DNA of 64,000 nucleotides, taken from Lentzea sp. NBRC 102530. GTDB lineage: Bacteria; Actinomycetota; Actinomycetes; Mycobacteriales; Pseudonocardiaceae. The stretch covers positions 124,001-188,000 of the forward strand of contig NZ_BSTF01000003.1 in the NCBI RefSeq assembly GCF_030269365.1, in the 5' to 3' direction. Shown here one piece after another: positions 24,670 through 33,378 of the stretch. The notes beneath the pieces were generated by a model, which was not told the DNA's origin, made no database searches, and saw only the letters and a program-made list of their open reading frames with translations. The position numbers were made by a program, and so were the translations under genes. Each line of letters starts with the position of its first letter. Position 1 is the stretch's first letter.

Positions 24670-25230
24670 CTAAATCCGCTTCGAGATGAGCGGGTACTCG
24701 AGGACGAGCCCGTTCGGGTCGACCTTGATGTTCTGCTCGAAGCCGCCGCTCTTGAACCGCACCACCGAGACGTCGTCCCCCACGGACACCGTCTTGTACG
24801 TCTGGGTGACGGCCTTCACCGACAGGTCGGGCAGCGACACGCGGACGACGGGCAGCGCGTGCTCGCCCGGTTCGCGGTGCAGGCCCAACCGCCTGATCGG
24901 GATGGCGTTGAACAGCACGGCGAACTGGACGTCGACGTCGAGTGCGCCGTTGAACGTCTCGCGCTTGCTGCCCTGGCCGTGGTCGCACAGCCAGGCGCCG
25001 TCCTCGGTGCGCGACAGCGAGCACTGGCGTTCCTCGAGAACGGTGGCGGTGCGCAGCAACAGGCGGTTGACCTGGCCGCTCTCGCCGACCGACACCTCGA
25101 AGGAGGCGTTGAACTGCTCGTCGGGGCCTGCGGCCACCAGCCGGCCGGACGCACGCAGGCGCTGGTCGCTGGAGAGGAGCAGGCGGACCTGCTCGAGCCG
25201 TGGCTCGTGGATGCCCTGCCAGGTGATCAT
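24670..25230 (-). CDS. Putative glycolipid-binding domain protein
   Basis: A 186-residue protein of the putative glycolipid-binding family (spilled-lipocalin-like beta fold, PF06475). Characteristic parts: MITWQGIHEPRLEQVRLLL at the start, ASGRLVAAGPDE, GAWLCDHGQGSK, LDVDVQFAVLFNAIPIRRL and the final VLEYPLISKRI. No signal peptide. The ligand in vivo is unknown. ATG 25230 is chosen because upstream sequence lacks family similarity. It stands 80 bp after the antitoxin-like gene. Confidence 0.82.
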   Translation of the reverse strand: MITWQGIHEPRLEQVRLLLSSDQRLRASGRLVAAGPDEQFNASFEVSVGESGQVNRLLLRTATVLEERQCSLSRTEDGAWLCDHGQGSKRETFNGALDVDVQFAVLFNAIPIRRLGLHREPGEHALPVVRVSLPDLSVKAVTQTYKTVSVGDDVSVVRFKSGGFEQNIKVDPNGLVLEYPLISKRI

Positions 25231-25311
25231 CTCTGGCCTGCGGGCAGAAGGAGAGCGGGTCTCTCCGGAAGAGGTGACCCGCCCTGCGTCAGTGGCGTTG
25301 AAGGAGTTCAC

Positions 25312-25482
25312 TCATCCACCTGGAAGGATGTCCTTGATCTTCTCGGCAACCGAGTCGACCTGCTCTTCGTGACCGAACTTGCCTGCGACGAAGTCCGCCG
25401 CGGCATCGATGCCCTGGTCGACCTTCTCGTGGTTCTGCTCAGCGAGGTCGAGGGCCTTGTTCTTGATCTCGTCGAAGTTCAT
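25312..25482 (-). CDS. MT0933-like antitoxin-family small protein
   Basis: A 56-residue acidic helical protein (MNFDEIKNKALDLAEQNHEK, VDQGIDAAADFVAGKFGHEE, final KIKDILPGG) of the MT0933-like family, named for a predicted mycobacterial antitoxin. AAGGAG lies 7 nt before the ATG at 25482. No toxin-like partner is visible on either side, and the family is also common as stand-alone genes in actinomycetes, so an antitoxin role here is doubtful. Confidence 0.75.
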   Translation of the reverse strand: MNFDEIKNKALDLAEQNHEKVDQGIDAAADFVAGKFGHEEQVDSVAEKIKDILPGG

Positions 25483-25647
25483 GTCCTGCTCCTTCACTCC
25501 TGACGCAGGGTACCCGAGTAGGCCCCGCGTGTTGATAGCCAGCGATCACGCTAACTGTGCCTGGACAAGTTGGCTGGGTGACAACGAGGATGTCGATACC
25601 GCCGCCTGGGTCGGCCGCCGTCGCGGTCAGAACCAGGAGGAAGTTCG

Positions 25648-26988
25648 ATGACACGGCTCCTGCGTGGAGTTATGTCCGCAGTGCTGCTGTTGCCGCTCGT
25701 CGCGGTCTCCCCGGCCAACGCCACGGCCGACGTACAGGGGAACGCGAAGTTCACGGTGACGACCACGGCCTCGTCCGTCGCGGCCCGCAGTGACCGGCGT
25801 CCGGTCGCAGGCGGTGTCTACGACAAGAAGGTGAACAAGACGTTCATCTCGTGGGCAGGCCAGTACGAGGACAGCTACGTCCAGACGTACGACCACCGCA
25901 AGTCCACGTGGTCCACGCCCAACCGCATCGCGGACGGCGCCAACGACACGCACAACTACCCGACCATGGTCCAGGCCCGGGACGGGCACCTGCTGATCTT
26001 CCGAGGCATGCACAACGTCGAGTTGCGCATGTCCCGTTCGCCGCAGCCCAACTCGGCCGACGGCGTGTGGGAAGAGACGCTCCTCTCGAAGAACGCGGCC
26101 ACGTACCCGATGCCGTTCGTCACGCGTGACGGCACGATCTACGTGTTCTACCGCGAGACGACGCGTGACCTCGACGGCACGACGCCGACCGACACGCGCC
26201 CGATGCTCTACGTGGTGTCCAAGGACAACGGCAAGACGTGGAAGACCTCCACGGAACTGACCGGTGACCGCTTCGCGATCGGCTCGACCGCCCGCGCGGA
26301 CAACATGAACGAGATCTACATCGGTCAGCTCCGCCAGGAGGACGACGGCCGCGTGCTGATCGCCTACACGCTCGCCGGCGGTGGCCCGGAGGGCAACAAG
26401 CACGACCGCTACCACCGCAACATGTACTACACGTGGTTCAACCCGCAGAACCGGCACTTCTACGCGGCGTCCGGCAAGGACCTGGGCACCCAGATCGACG
26501 ACGCCGACCAGGAGAGGCACCTGAAGATCGCGGAGACCCCGCTGACGCTGCCGAACAACGTGAAGTCGCCCGACTACATCCAGCAGGTCGGCTCGACCCT
26601 GGGGCAGCCGTTCGTGCTGTGGTTCATGGGCGACGAGGCCGGTGGCCCGCTGCACAACTTCCTGTCCGTCTGGAACGGTCGCAGGTGGGAGACCAAGGAG
26701 GTCGCACGGGGTCTGCGCACCCGTGAGGTCGAGAAGGTCGACCTGTTCACGTGGCGCGTCTACGCCACCGAGGACGGCAAGCCGAACGTGAACACGTATC
26801 TGGTGCGGCTGGGCCGTTTCTGGTCGCCGGAGACCGTCATCCCGACGGCCAAGCCGGTGCAGCGCGTCGAGGTCGTGGAGAACTTCCGCGACCCTGCCCG
26901 CGCGATCTTCTCCGGCGCGTCGTCCGCCCGGGACGCCGCGATCGCCGACGGCGACATCTCCGTGGCGGGCGTGAAGAGCCGCTGGTAG
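25648..26988 (+). CDS. Secreted BNR-repeat (sialidase-like propeller) protein
   Basis: A 446-residue exported protein. The signal peptide (MTRLLRGVMSAVLLLPLVAV, cut near ANATA) is followed by a six-bladed propeller with BNR-like strands (KKVNKTFISWAGQYEDSYVQ, YVVSKDNGKTWKTSTEL). It resembles BNR-4 domain proteins, some of which are polysaccharide lyases acting on uronic acid polymers; the conserved His/Tyr/Arg set can be guessed (NDTHNYPTMV, RYHRNMYYTWF) but not confirmed. AGGAGG lies directly upstream of the ATG. Monocistronic. Confidence 0.8.
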   Translation: MTRLLRGVMSAVLLLPLVAVSPANATADVQGNAKFTVTTTASSVAARSDRRPVAGGVYDKKVNKTFISWAGQYEDSYVQTYDHRKSTWSTPNRIADGANDTHNYPTMVQARDGHLLIFRGMHNVELRMSRSPQPNSADGVWEETLLSKNAATYPMPFVTRDGTIYVFYRETTRDLDGTTPTDTRPMLYVVSKDNGKTWKTSTELTGDRFAIGSTARADNMNEIYIGQLRQEDDGRVLIAYTLAGGGPEGNKHDRYHRNMYYTWFNPQNRHFYAASGKDLGTQIDDADQERHLKIAETPLTLPNNVKSPDYIQQVGSTLGQPFVLWFMGDEAGGPLHNFLSVWNGRRWETKEVARGLRTREVEKVDLFTWRVYATEDGKPNVNTYLVRLGRFWSPETVIPTAKPVQRVEVVENFRDPARAIFSGASSARDAAIADGDISVAGVKSRW

Positions 26989-27017
26989 GTCGTCGCAGAA
27001 CGTTCTGAGAAAAGGCA

Positions 27018-27053
27018 AACGCCCCCTGCTCCGGCGCGGAACCAGGGGGCGTT
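27018..27053. terminator. Bidirectional terminator between convergent genes
   Basis: AACGCCCCCTG (27018-27028) and CAGGGGGCGTT (27043-27053) form a perfect 11-bp stem; it is followed by GTCTT in the rightward direction and preceded by A-rich sequence (leftward T-run). Confidence 0.85.
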
Positions 27054-27086
27054 CGTCTTGGGGGCCGACTAGCTCAGATCCTCAGA

Positions 27087-28295
27087 TCAGAGGCCGGCCT
27101 TCTTGCGACGGACCACGAACAGCGCACCGACACCGGCGCCGACGAGGACCAGACCGCCGAGCAGCGGCCACAGGATGGACGCACCGGTCGAGGCCAGGTC
27201 GTCCTCGCCGCCACCCGGAGCCGGGTTGGCCGGGGTGGTGGAGGTGGCCGGCGTGGTGGTCTCCGGCGTCGTGGTGGTCGTGGTGGCGGTGGTCGTCGTG
27301 GTCGTGGTCGTCGGGACGACGCCGGCCTTCCAGGACGCCTTGGCCTCCTTCTCGACCTTGGCCTTCTGCGGCTGCGCGACGACGAGCGACTGCGCGGACT
27401 TCGTGTTGTCGCCGTTGCTGGCGACGAACAGGCGACCCACCGCGATGTCGGCCTGGGCCGAGAGCTTGAAGCTGGCCTCACCGTCGGCCGTGCCCTCGGG
27501 GACGTTCACGTAGAACTCGGTGACGTTCTCGAGGCCCTTGATCGAGAGGCCGTCGGCCTTCTGCTTGACCTCGAGCGGGGTGCCGTTCTTGTCGACGATC
27601 GTGACGCCGGCGGGCAGGTTGCCGGTCAGCTTGACCTCGGTCGCGGTGGTCTTGACCGTGAACGGGCCGAGCTTCTGGCCGGGCTTGCCGTCGAGGGACG
27701 TGGGGTCGATCGACAGGGTCGGCTTGACCTCCTCCTCCGAGGTGGCCTCAGCGACGAACTTCTTGTAGAGCTCGACGACCTGGGGGTCGTTCTGCTTGTT
27801 GTCGACGTCCAGGCCGAAGTTGTCGGAGAAGTGCCAGAGCGCGGCCTGCGTGGCGGCGATGACGTCCTGCTTGTCGAGGTCCTTGACCTTGAAGGCGTCG
27901 CGGACCTCCTTCACCGGCTTGTTCGGGTAGGAGCGGTTCAGGATCCAGAGGATCTTGCCCGCGTTCTCCTTGAACTTGGTGCCGCTGCCCGGGTGGTCCT
28001 TCCAGGGCACTTCCTTGAGGACGTCGCCGTCCTTGAGCGGGGTCGGCAGCTCGACGCAGTACGCGAGGACGTTGGAGCGGTCCTTGTCGTCCTCGATGCG
28101 GAGCTTGATGACCCAGGTGGTCTCCTTCTTGAACTTCGGCTCCGGGTCGGACGACTTGAGGTGCACGTCGTGACCCTGCTCCTGACCACCGCGGTCGGGC
28201 GTGATCTTGACCTCGGCGTGGGCCGGCAGAGCCGAGAACGTAAGGGCGGCGGCGGCACCTAGCAGCGCGGTGCCGATCCTGAACCGGGAAGCCAT
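27087..28295 (-). CDS. Thioester-domain surface adhesin with LASTG anchor signal
   Basis: A 402-residue surface protein. The signal peptide (about residues 1-27) precedes a thioester domain with AYCVELPTPL (Cys80) and AATQAALWHFSD (Gln150), the pair that forms an internal Cys-Gln bond able to bind host or surface amines covalently. An Ig-like domain (about 190-310) and a Thr-rich stalk of consecutive threonines (about 330-355) follow. The C-terminus has LASTG, a hydrophobic segment and RRKK, a sortase E-type LAxTG signal. AAGGAG lies upstream of the ATG. No sortase gene lies in the window. Confidence 0.88.
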   Translation of the reverse strand: MASRFRIGTALLGAAAALTFSALPAHAEVKITPDRGGQEQGHDVHLKSSDPEPKFKKETTWVIKLRIEDDKDRSNVLAYCVELPTPLKDGDVLKEVPWKDHPGSGTKFKENAGKILWILNRSYPNKPVKEVRDAFKVKDLDKQDVIAATQAALWHFSDNFGLDVDNKQNDPQVVELYKKFVAEATSEEEVKPTLSIDPTSLDGKPGQKLGPFTVKTTATEVKLTGNLPAGVTIVDKNGTPLEVKQKADGLSIKGLENVTEFYVNVPEGTADGEASFKLSAQADIAVGRLFVASNGDNTKSAQSLVVAQPQKAKVEKEAKASWKAGVVPTTTTTTTTATTTTTTPETTTPATSTTPANPAPGGGEDDLASTGASILWPLLGGLVLVGAGVGALFVVRRKKAGL

Positions 28296-28606
28296 GGGTC
28301 TCCTTGCTCACTGAAGTTAGCCCGAACGCGGCGGGAAGTCAGTCATCCGTCGGGACGGTCGGCTCGTCGACAGCGACACAGAACCGACAGGAAGCGATCG
28401 GGACGTTAGCCGATGGGGTGACACACGTATGAGTGAGGTGAGGTGAGCATCACCCACTATGTGTGAGCAGCCAAAACATACTCAGGGTGTCCACAGTGGA
28501 TAGGGCTGCGATGCATTCATTCCGTCAGGTGACGTTAAATTCGTTGCCGAACAGTTACCAATGGGGGCAACCCGCTACGGATGATCACCGTTAGGGGTTC
28601 AACCGA
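28296..28606. other. Intergenic region upstream of the thioester adhesin
   Basis: About 310 bp between the adhesin start and the methyltransferase stop. It is less G+C-rich near 28480-28590 and holds short repeats (GTGAGGTGAGGTGAG around 28433). It probably contains the adhesin promoter; I see no gene or RNA. Confidence 0.45.
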
Positions 28607-29812
28607 CTACGCGACCAATTCGGCGACTTCGGTAGGACGAATGTCACCCGGACGCAAGGAGGTGCCGCGCAGGCACATCTCGCGGGGCTCCGGGCGGTCG
28701 CCGGTGAGAATCCACCGGGTCAACCCGGCCAACTGGTAGGCGATGAGCGGCGGAACGGCGTCGCCGACATGCCGGTAGGCGTTCCCGAGAATCGAGACGT
28801 CGAAGCGGAACTGGCGCGGAAACCCTTGCAGGAGTGCCATCTCGCGGACCGTGCACAGGCGGTGCTGGACGGGGTGGGCATAACGCCCGTTGCCGACGTG
28901 CCCGCATTCCCGCTTGATCGTCCGGGCCGGTTCGTCCCACCACATCCGGCCGTAGACGTCGGGGTGGGAACCCCAGTTCTGCTGTTCGACGATCTTGCGT
29001 TGTGCAGGATTCAACAACTCGGCGGTCTCGGGTGAGCGGAGCAGATCAGCCCACGATCCGCCGTTCGCCGGAATCGCCCGCATTCTTTCGAGGCTGCGGT
29101 CCTGGGAAAAGGTCGGCGAGACGTGAATGGGGTCTTCCTGGTCGGCCACGCCCGCCTCCACGGCGGGGAGCTTGCCGATGGCCCTGCGGACCGTGGTCGC
29201 GGACGGGCGGATCACCCGGCCCTCCCACAGGTCGTCCAAGGTCAGCAGCGGCAGGCCGCCGTCGACCGCGACCATCAGGGTCCGCTCGCGCAGTTGCGGC
29301 AGGCCGAACTTCGAGAGCATGTGCGTGCCGCCCCAGACGGAGTACCCGATTCGGGTGAGCTCCTCGGCGAGGCTGTTGAAGTGGTGCCGCTGCTTGCCCT
29401 TGACGAGCTCGCGGGCGTTCTCCATCAGCACGACCTTGGGGCGCAACTCCTGCGCGTACACCGCGATCCGGCCGACCAGCGAGTTGCGCGGGTCGTCGCG
29501 CAGGTGGTTCAGGGAGCTGATCCGGCTGAAGCCCGAGCACGGCGGGCACGCCAGCAGCACGTCCAGTTCGCCGCGGCGCAGGCCCCACACCTCGCGCAAC
29601 GCGGCGGGCGAGACCCTGCCGAGGTCGACCTCCAGCGGGTCGACACCGATGTTCACGCGGTAGGTGTCGTTGCAGCGCAACGAACCCAGCTTCGAGCTCG
29701 GCTTGCCGATCTGCGCATCGGCGGCACCGACCACCCGGAAGTCGCGGTGGGCGTGGAAGCCGAAGCTCATGCCGCCCGCCCCCGAGAAGATGTCGGCCAC
29801 CGAGAAGGACAC
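28607..29812 (-). CDS. C5-cytosine DNA methyltransferase, orphan
   Basis: A 401-residue m5C methyltransferase. Conserved motifs in order: I DIFSGAGGMSFGF (residues 7-19), IV ACPPCSGFSR with the catalytic Cys, VI MENARELV (usually ENV), VIII QLRERTLMVAV, IX REMALLQGFP, and X GDAVPPLIA. The target-recognition region lies between VIII and IX. No restriction endonuclease is seen beside it, so it may be a solitary epigenetic enzyme or part of a defence system whose other genes are elsewhere. It is divergent from the HEAT-like gene 62 bp away. Confidence 0.92.
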   Translation of the reverse strand: MSFSVADIFSGAGGMSFGFHAHRDFRVVGAADAQIGKPSSKLGSLRCNDTYRVNIGVDPLEVDLGRVSPAALREVWGLRRGELDVLLACPPCSGFSRISSLNHLRDDPRNSLVGRIAVYAQELRPKVVLMENARELVKGKQRHHFNSLAEELTRIGYSVWGGTHMLSKFGLPQLRERTLMVAVDGGLPLLTLDDLWEGRVIRPSATTVRRAIGKLPAVEAGVADQEDPIHVSPTFSQDRSLERMRAIPANGGSWADLLRSPETAELLNPAQRKIVEQQNWGSHPDVYGRMWWDEPARTIKRECGHVGNGRYAHPVQHRLCTVREMALLQGFPRQFRFDVSILGNAYRHVGDAVPPLIAYQLAGLTRWILTGDRPEPREMCLRGTSLRPGDIRPTEVAELVA

Positions 29813-29874
29813 GGCGAGATCGTACGGGCGAGGCGCCGAGGAGGTTTCCCTGCCATCCCGTACCTTTCCCGCCT

Positions 29875-30633
29875 ATGGAGCTGCCGCGCGCCTGGCAACG
29901 GCCCGACCCGTTGCGCGGCCTCGACAGGATTTCCTGGACCGAGGTCTACGACGGCCGGGGTGGCGCCGGTCGCGTGCCCCGGCTGCTGCGCTCCCTGATG
30001 GACCCGAACGCGGACGTGCGCCTGGATGCGCTCTCATCGCTCGCAGAACGGCTGCTGACCGACGACACGGTGTCGGAGGCCTCTTTCTGCGCCGTGCCGT
30101 TCCTGGTGGAACTGGGGGCGTCCTACAAGGTCGCCGGCGACGTGCGGGACCGGGTGATCTTCCTGCTGGCCGCCATGGCGTTGGCGGGCAAGGGGTTCAC
30201 CGAGGACGGACGGCGCACGCACCGCCGCTGGAACGCGCTCGGCCGCGAGCTGCCGCGCACCGCGCCGGACTGGCTGACGCAGACCCGCCACGCCGTCGCC
30301 CAGGGCGCGCCGAAGATCTTCGAGGCGCTGGCGTCGGAACGGGTCGCGTGCCTCGTCGCGCTCGCCTGCGCGGTGCCGGAGAAGCTGCCGTCGTTCGTCG
30401 TCGGGCTCATGAACGAGATGGTCGAGCTGCCGGGCGAGGAGATGCTCGCGGACGCCGCGGAGATCGCGGTGGCGCTGCTGAAGGACGAGCCCGACTCACT
30501 GGGCGTGGACCTGCCGAAGGTGCTCGGCGAAGGGCTGGTGCGGCCCGCGCACCAGCCCCGTGAGGTCACCGCCGCCCTGCTGGGCTACCGGTCGGCCCTC
30601 GTCTCCGCGTACGGCGACGAGGGCGCCTGGTAA
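29875..30633 (+). CDS. HEAT-repeat-like protein
   Basis: A 252-residue all-helical protein whose repeats resemble HEAT units (VPRLLRSLMDPNADVRLDAL, SSLAERLLTDDTVSEASFCA, VPFLVELGASYKVAGDVRD). Such scaffold proteins bind other proteins or nucleic acid. No enzymatic motif is seen. Start ATG 29875 has little ribosome-site signal. Because it is divergently encoded beside the methyltransferase, a shared regulation is possible but unproven. Confidence 0.72.
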   Translation: MELPRAWQRPDPLRGLDRISWTEVYDGRGGAGRVPRLLRSLMDPNADVRLDALSSLAERLLTDDTVSEASFCAVPFLVELGASYKVAGDVRDRVIFLLAAMALAGKGFTEDGRRTHRRWNALGRELPRTAPDWLTQTRHAVAQGAPKIFEALASERVACLVALACAVPEKLPSFVVGLMNEMVELPGEEMLADAAEIAVALLKDEPDSLGVDLPKVLGEGLVRPAHQPREVTAALLGYRSALVSAYGDEGAW

Positions 30634-30639
30634 CGCCTT

Positions 30640-32067
30640 CTAGGCGATCACGGCCTCTTCGAAGGTCTCCTCCACCGGAACGGTGTCCTCGACCGCGATG
30701 GCGGGCTCCAGGGCACCGAGGCCCGTCCCCCACTCCTGGTCGGCCAGCGCGAACGCGGCGACCGTCAGCGCGGCCACCGGAGCACCCACCGGCATGTTCT
30801 CGCGGTGCAGGTCGAGGTCGAGGCGGCCACCGATCGGCGACGGCGACAACCTCAGCGTCGCCTGCGCGGGCTCGTCGGCGTGCGCGAGGCGGCACGCCCA
30901 GCCCGTGAAGACCACCCGGCGCTCGTCGACCTCGGTCGGCTGCACGGCGCGGACGTTGGCGCCCACGGCACCGGCGCGGTGGTTGTCCGCGGCCTGCAGC
31001 ACGAGCTCCTCGAACTCCATCGACGAGATGCCGAGGTCCCAGCCCGCCACCAGGGCGACCTGGACGAGCGCGAGCGGCAGGGTCGGGACGGCGTCCTCGA
31101 AGCACACCATCGCGCCGCCGTAGCGGGTGTTGATCTCGGTCGGCAGGAAGCCGTCCTCGGTCGCGATCCCGTCGAGCGTGAACGTGCCGCGGTAGCCGAC
31201 GGTGCCGCGCAGGTGCTCGCCGACGCGGCGGGCCAGGTTGCGCATCTCGTCGCGGATCCACACGGGCGGGTCGTAGAACGACGCGCAGCCCGCGTAGAGG
31301 AACTTGGCCTGGCCCTGGCGGCGCGGCACGACCATCTCGATCGGGCGCAGCACCGCGGTGCCGTCCGGGAAGACGATGCCGTGCACGCTCACCGGGATGC
31401 CTTCCAGGAACGGCATGACGCGGACCTGGTCGCACTTGGGCGCGAGCACGTCGAAGGCTTCCTTGGCCTCCTCGTACGACCGCACGCGGCGCACGAAGTT
31501 GGCACCGCCGTTGATCGCGGGGCCGTCACCGGACCAGACGACGCCGGCACCGCGGTCCAGCATCTCCGAGGCGCCCCAGAGGCGTTCGAAGTCGAGGTCG
31601 AACACCATCGCGGGCGCGCGGCGAGCGCTGAGCTCGTCCCAGAGCGCGTCGATGGTGGTCTTGTTCTCCAGGGTGACCCAGTCGTGCTCGCGGGCGTTGA
31701 TCACCGGACGGCCCTGGAACTCGCTGATCTCGTTGTAGGGCGTGCTGATCACGACGGCCTCGCGCTGCGCGTCGAACTCGCCCAGGATCGCCTTCACCTC
31801 GGCGCCCGGCTTGGTCAGCAGCTTGCCGAGACGGCGCTGCTCGACCGCGACCAGGCTGCCCTTGATGCCCAGCGAGACCCAGCGGGCGATCTGCGAATCA
31901 TGCAGCGGCGCGTGATCGTCGGTATCGAGCACGAGCGTATGGCGAGCGCCGAGCGTATGAAGCTCCTGTGCGCGCTTAGCCAGACGGGTGCCACCGGCCA
32001 GCACTACCAGCCGGTCACCGAACAACTTGCCGAGGCGCTCGTTGAGCGCGGTGAGGACATGATTCAT
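30640..32067 (-). CDS. ATP-grasp ligase-like protein
   Basis: A 475-residue protein with an N-terminal pre-ATP-grasp Rossmann part (FGDRLVVLAGGTRLAKRAQ, HTLVLDTDDHAPLHDS) and an ATP-grasp core (about 175-380) including VWSGDGPAINGGANFVRRV, RVMPFLEGIPVSVHG and GYRGTFTLDGIATEDGFLPT followed by EINTRYGG, the metal-binding end. This layout resembles peptide ligases of the PGM1 kind but could also serve other acyl-phosphate ligations. No biosynthetic cluster surrounds it. A small hypothetical gene lies 177 bp upstream in the same direction. Confidence 0.78.
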   Translation of the reverse strand: MNHVLTALNERLGKLFGDRLVVLAGGTRLAKRAQELHTLGARHTLVLDTDDHAPLHDSQIARWVSLGIKGSLVAVEQRRLGKLLTKPGAEVKAILGEFDAQREAVVISTPYNEISEFQGRPVINAREHDWVTLENKTTIDALWDELSARRAPAMVFDLDFERLWGASEMLDRGAGVVWSGDGPAINGGANFVRRVRSYEEAKEAFDVLAPKCDQVRVMPFLEGIPVSVHGIVFPDGTAVLRPIEMVVPRRQGQAKFLYAGCASFYDPPVWIRDEMRNLARRVGEHLRGTVGYRGTFTLDGIATEDGFLPTEINTRYGGAMVCFEDAVPTLPLALVQVALVAGWDLGISSMEFEELVLQAADNHRAGAVGANVRAVQPTEVDERRVVFTGWACRLAHADEPAQATLRLSPSPIGGRLDLDLHRENMPVGAPVAALTVAAFALADQEWGTGLGALEPAIAVEDTVPVEETFEEAVIA

Positions 32068-32244
32068 CGCCGAAAACTCGCTTAAGAGAAGCGGAGGACG
32101 TGACCGGCGAATGCCGGGTAGCGCGTAGCGTAGAGCCACCCGGTATGTGTGTCGAAGCACGGTCCGGCAACGGCCGGATGAATCTTGCTGCGGGCCTGTC
32201 GGCTCAAGCCCGCTCTCAAGAGGAACTGCTGATGATCTCGCTGC

Positions 32245-32475
32245 TCAGAGCGAGCGTGCCGCGTCCCGGAGGACCTGGTCAACGCGGTTGAGGAAGCTGC
32301 GCTTCGGGTTGATCGGCGGCAGCGGCGCCGTGAGCTCTGCGGGCTGGGGTGCGGGTGCGGCTCCCACGATCTCAGCCACGTTGCGCAGGAACTCCTGCCG
32401 CTTGAACTCGTGCACGGCGTGATCGTGCAGGAGTCCGGCGATGCTCGTGTGCACAGCGCGATGGGGGTAACTCAC
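32245..32475 (-). CDS. Small hypothetical protein upstream of the ATP-grasp gene
   Basis: A 76-residue frame starting at GTG 32475 (VSYPHRAVHTSIAGLLHDHA) with basic and Pro-rich stretches (AELTAPLPPINPKRSFLNRV). It lies back to back with the epimerase gene (45 bp between starts). No family recognised. Same direction as the ATP-grasp gene, with a gap of 177 bp, so operon membership is uncertain. Confidence 0.5.
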   Translation of the reverse strand: MSYPHRAVHTSIAGLLHDHAVHEFKRQEFLRNVAEIVGAAPAPQPAELTAPLPPINPKRSFLNRVDQVLRDAARSL

Positions 32476-32520
32476 TTGGGTGTTATCGGCGCGGTCGGCG
32501 TCGACCTTTAGGGTCAACTC

Positions 32521-33378
32521 GTGCGAGTTCTGGTGACCGGCGCCACCGGGTATGTGGGCCGCGAGGTAGTGCGTGAGCTGCGGGTTCACGGTCATGAACC
32601 TGTTGCGTGGAGTCGGCGCCTGTCCCAACCGGTCGAAGTCGAGGGCGTCGACGCCGTCGTCCACCTGGCCGCGGCGGCCCGCGTTCGGGAGTCGTTCCAT
32701 GACCCGGTTTCGTACTACGAGACGAACGTCGGCGGGACGCTCAACACGCTGAAGGCGTTGAAGGGGCAGCGATTCCTGCTCGCTTCGACCGGTGGGGTGT
32801 ACCGCCCCTCCGCAGACGTGCTGACCGAGGACTCACCCCTGGAGCCCTCGTCCCCGTACGCCGCGACGAAGGCCGCCGCCGAGGAGTTGGTGGCGTGGAC
32901 GGCGAGGTCGGGACGGATCGGGGCGACCACTCTCCGTTTGTTCAACGTCGCTGGAGGTGGTGACACCGACACCAGTCGGGTGATCACCCGGGCCGTCGCG
33001 TGCGCCGCCGGGACCGTGCCCGGCATGGAGGTCTACGGAGACGGCGGCGCGGTGCGCGAGTTCGTGCACGTGCGCGACGTCGCCGCCGCGTTCGTCGTGG
33101 CGCTGGAGGCGTGCGAGGTCGGCACGTCGTCGGTCTACAACGTCGGCGGGACGGCCGCGTCGGTGCGGGACGTGCTGGACACCGTCGAGGCGGTGACCGG
33201 GCGGGCCGTGGACGTGACCTGGAAGCCCGCGAACCCCGGCGAGGTCCGCTCGCTGCGGGCGGACACGTCGCGGCTGCGGGCGCTGGGCTGGGAGCCCCGT
33301 TTCCCGTCGCTGGAGGAGATCGTCACCGACCAGTGGCGCGCTTCGGCACCGGAACCCGGTCCAGGTCCTTCGCGATGA
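32521..33378 (+). CDS. NAD-dependent epimerase/dehydratase
   Basis: A 285-residue extended short-chain dehydrogenase. The nucleotide motif [16 protein letters not shown] lies at residues 4-19. The catalytic triad Ser-Tyr-Lys is given by LLASTGGVY and [26 protein letters not shown] and [22 protein letters not shown] are typical of sugar-nucleotide epimerases of the GalE type. GTG 32521. The 3' end overlaps the end of the RNase Z gene by 56 bp. Confidence 0.88.
   Translation: MRVLVTGATGYVGREVVRELRVHGHEPVAWSRRLSQPVEVEGVDAVVHLAAAARVRESFHDPVSYYETNVGGTLNTLKALKGQRFLLASTGGVYRPSADVLTEDSPLEPSSPYAATKAAAEELVAWTARSGRIGATTLRLFNVAGGGDTDTSRVITRAVACAAGTVPGMEVYGDGGAVREFVHVRDVAAAFVVALEACEVGTSSVYNVGGTAASVRDVLDTVEAVTGRAVDVTWKPANPGEVRSLRADTSRLRALGWEPRFPSLEEIVTDQWRASAPEPGPGPSR

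Noticed and set aside
27245..27320. GGTGGTC-type repeats resembling a microsatellite
   Set aside because: They encode the Thr-rich stalk of the thioester adhesin.
28607..30633. Complete restriction-modification system
   Set aside because: The neighbour is a helical repeat protein without nuclease motifs; only the methyltransferase is supported.
32082..32282. Minus frame between the small hypothetical gene and the ATP-grasp gene
   Set aside because: Overlaps both neighbours' regulatory space, no ribosome site, no similarity pattern.
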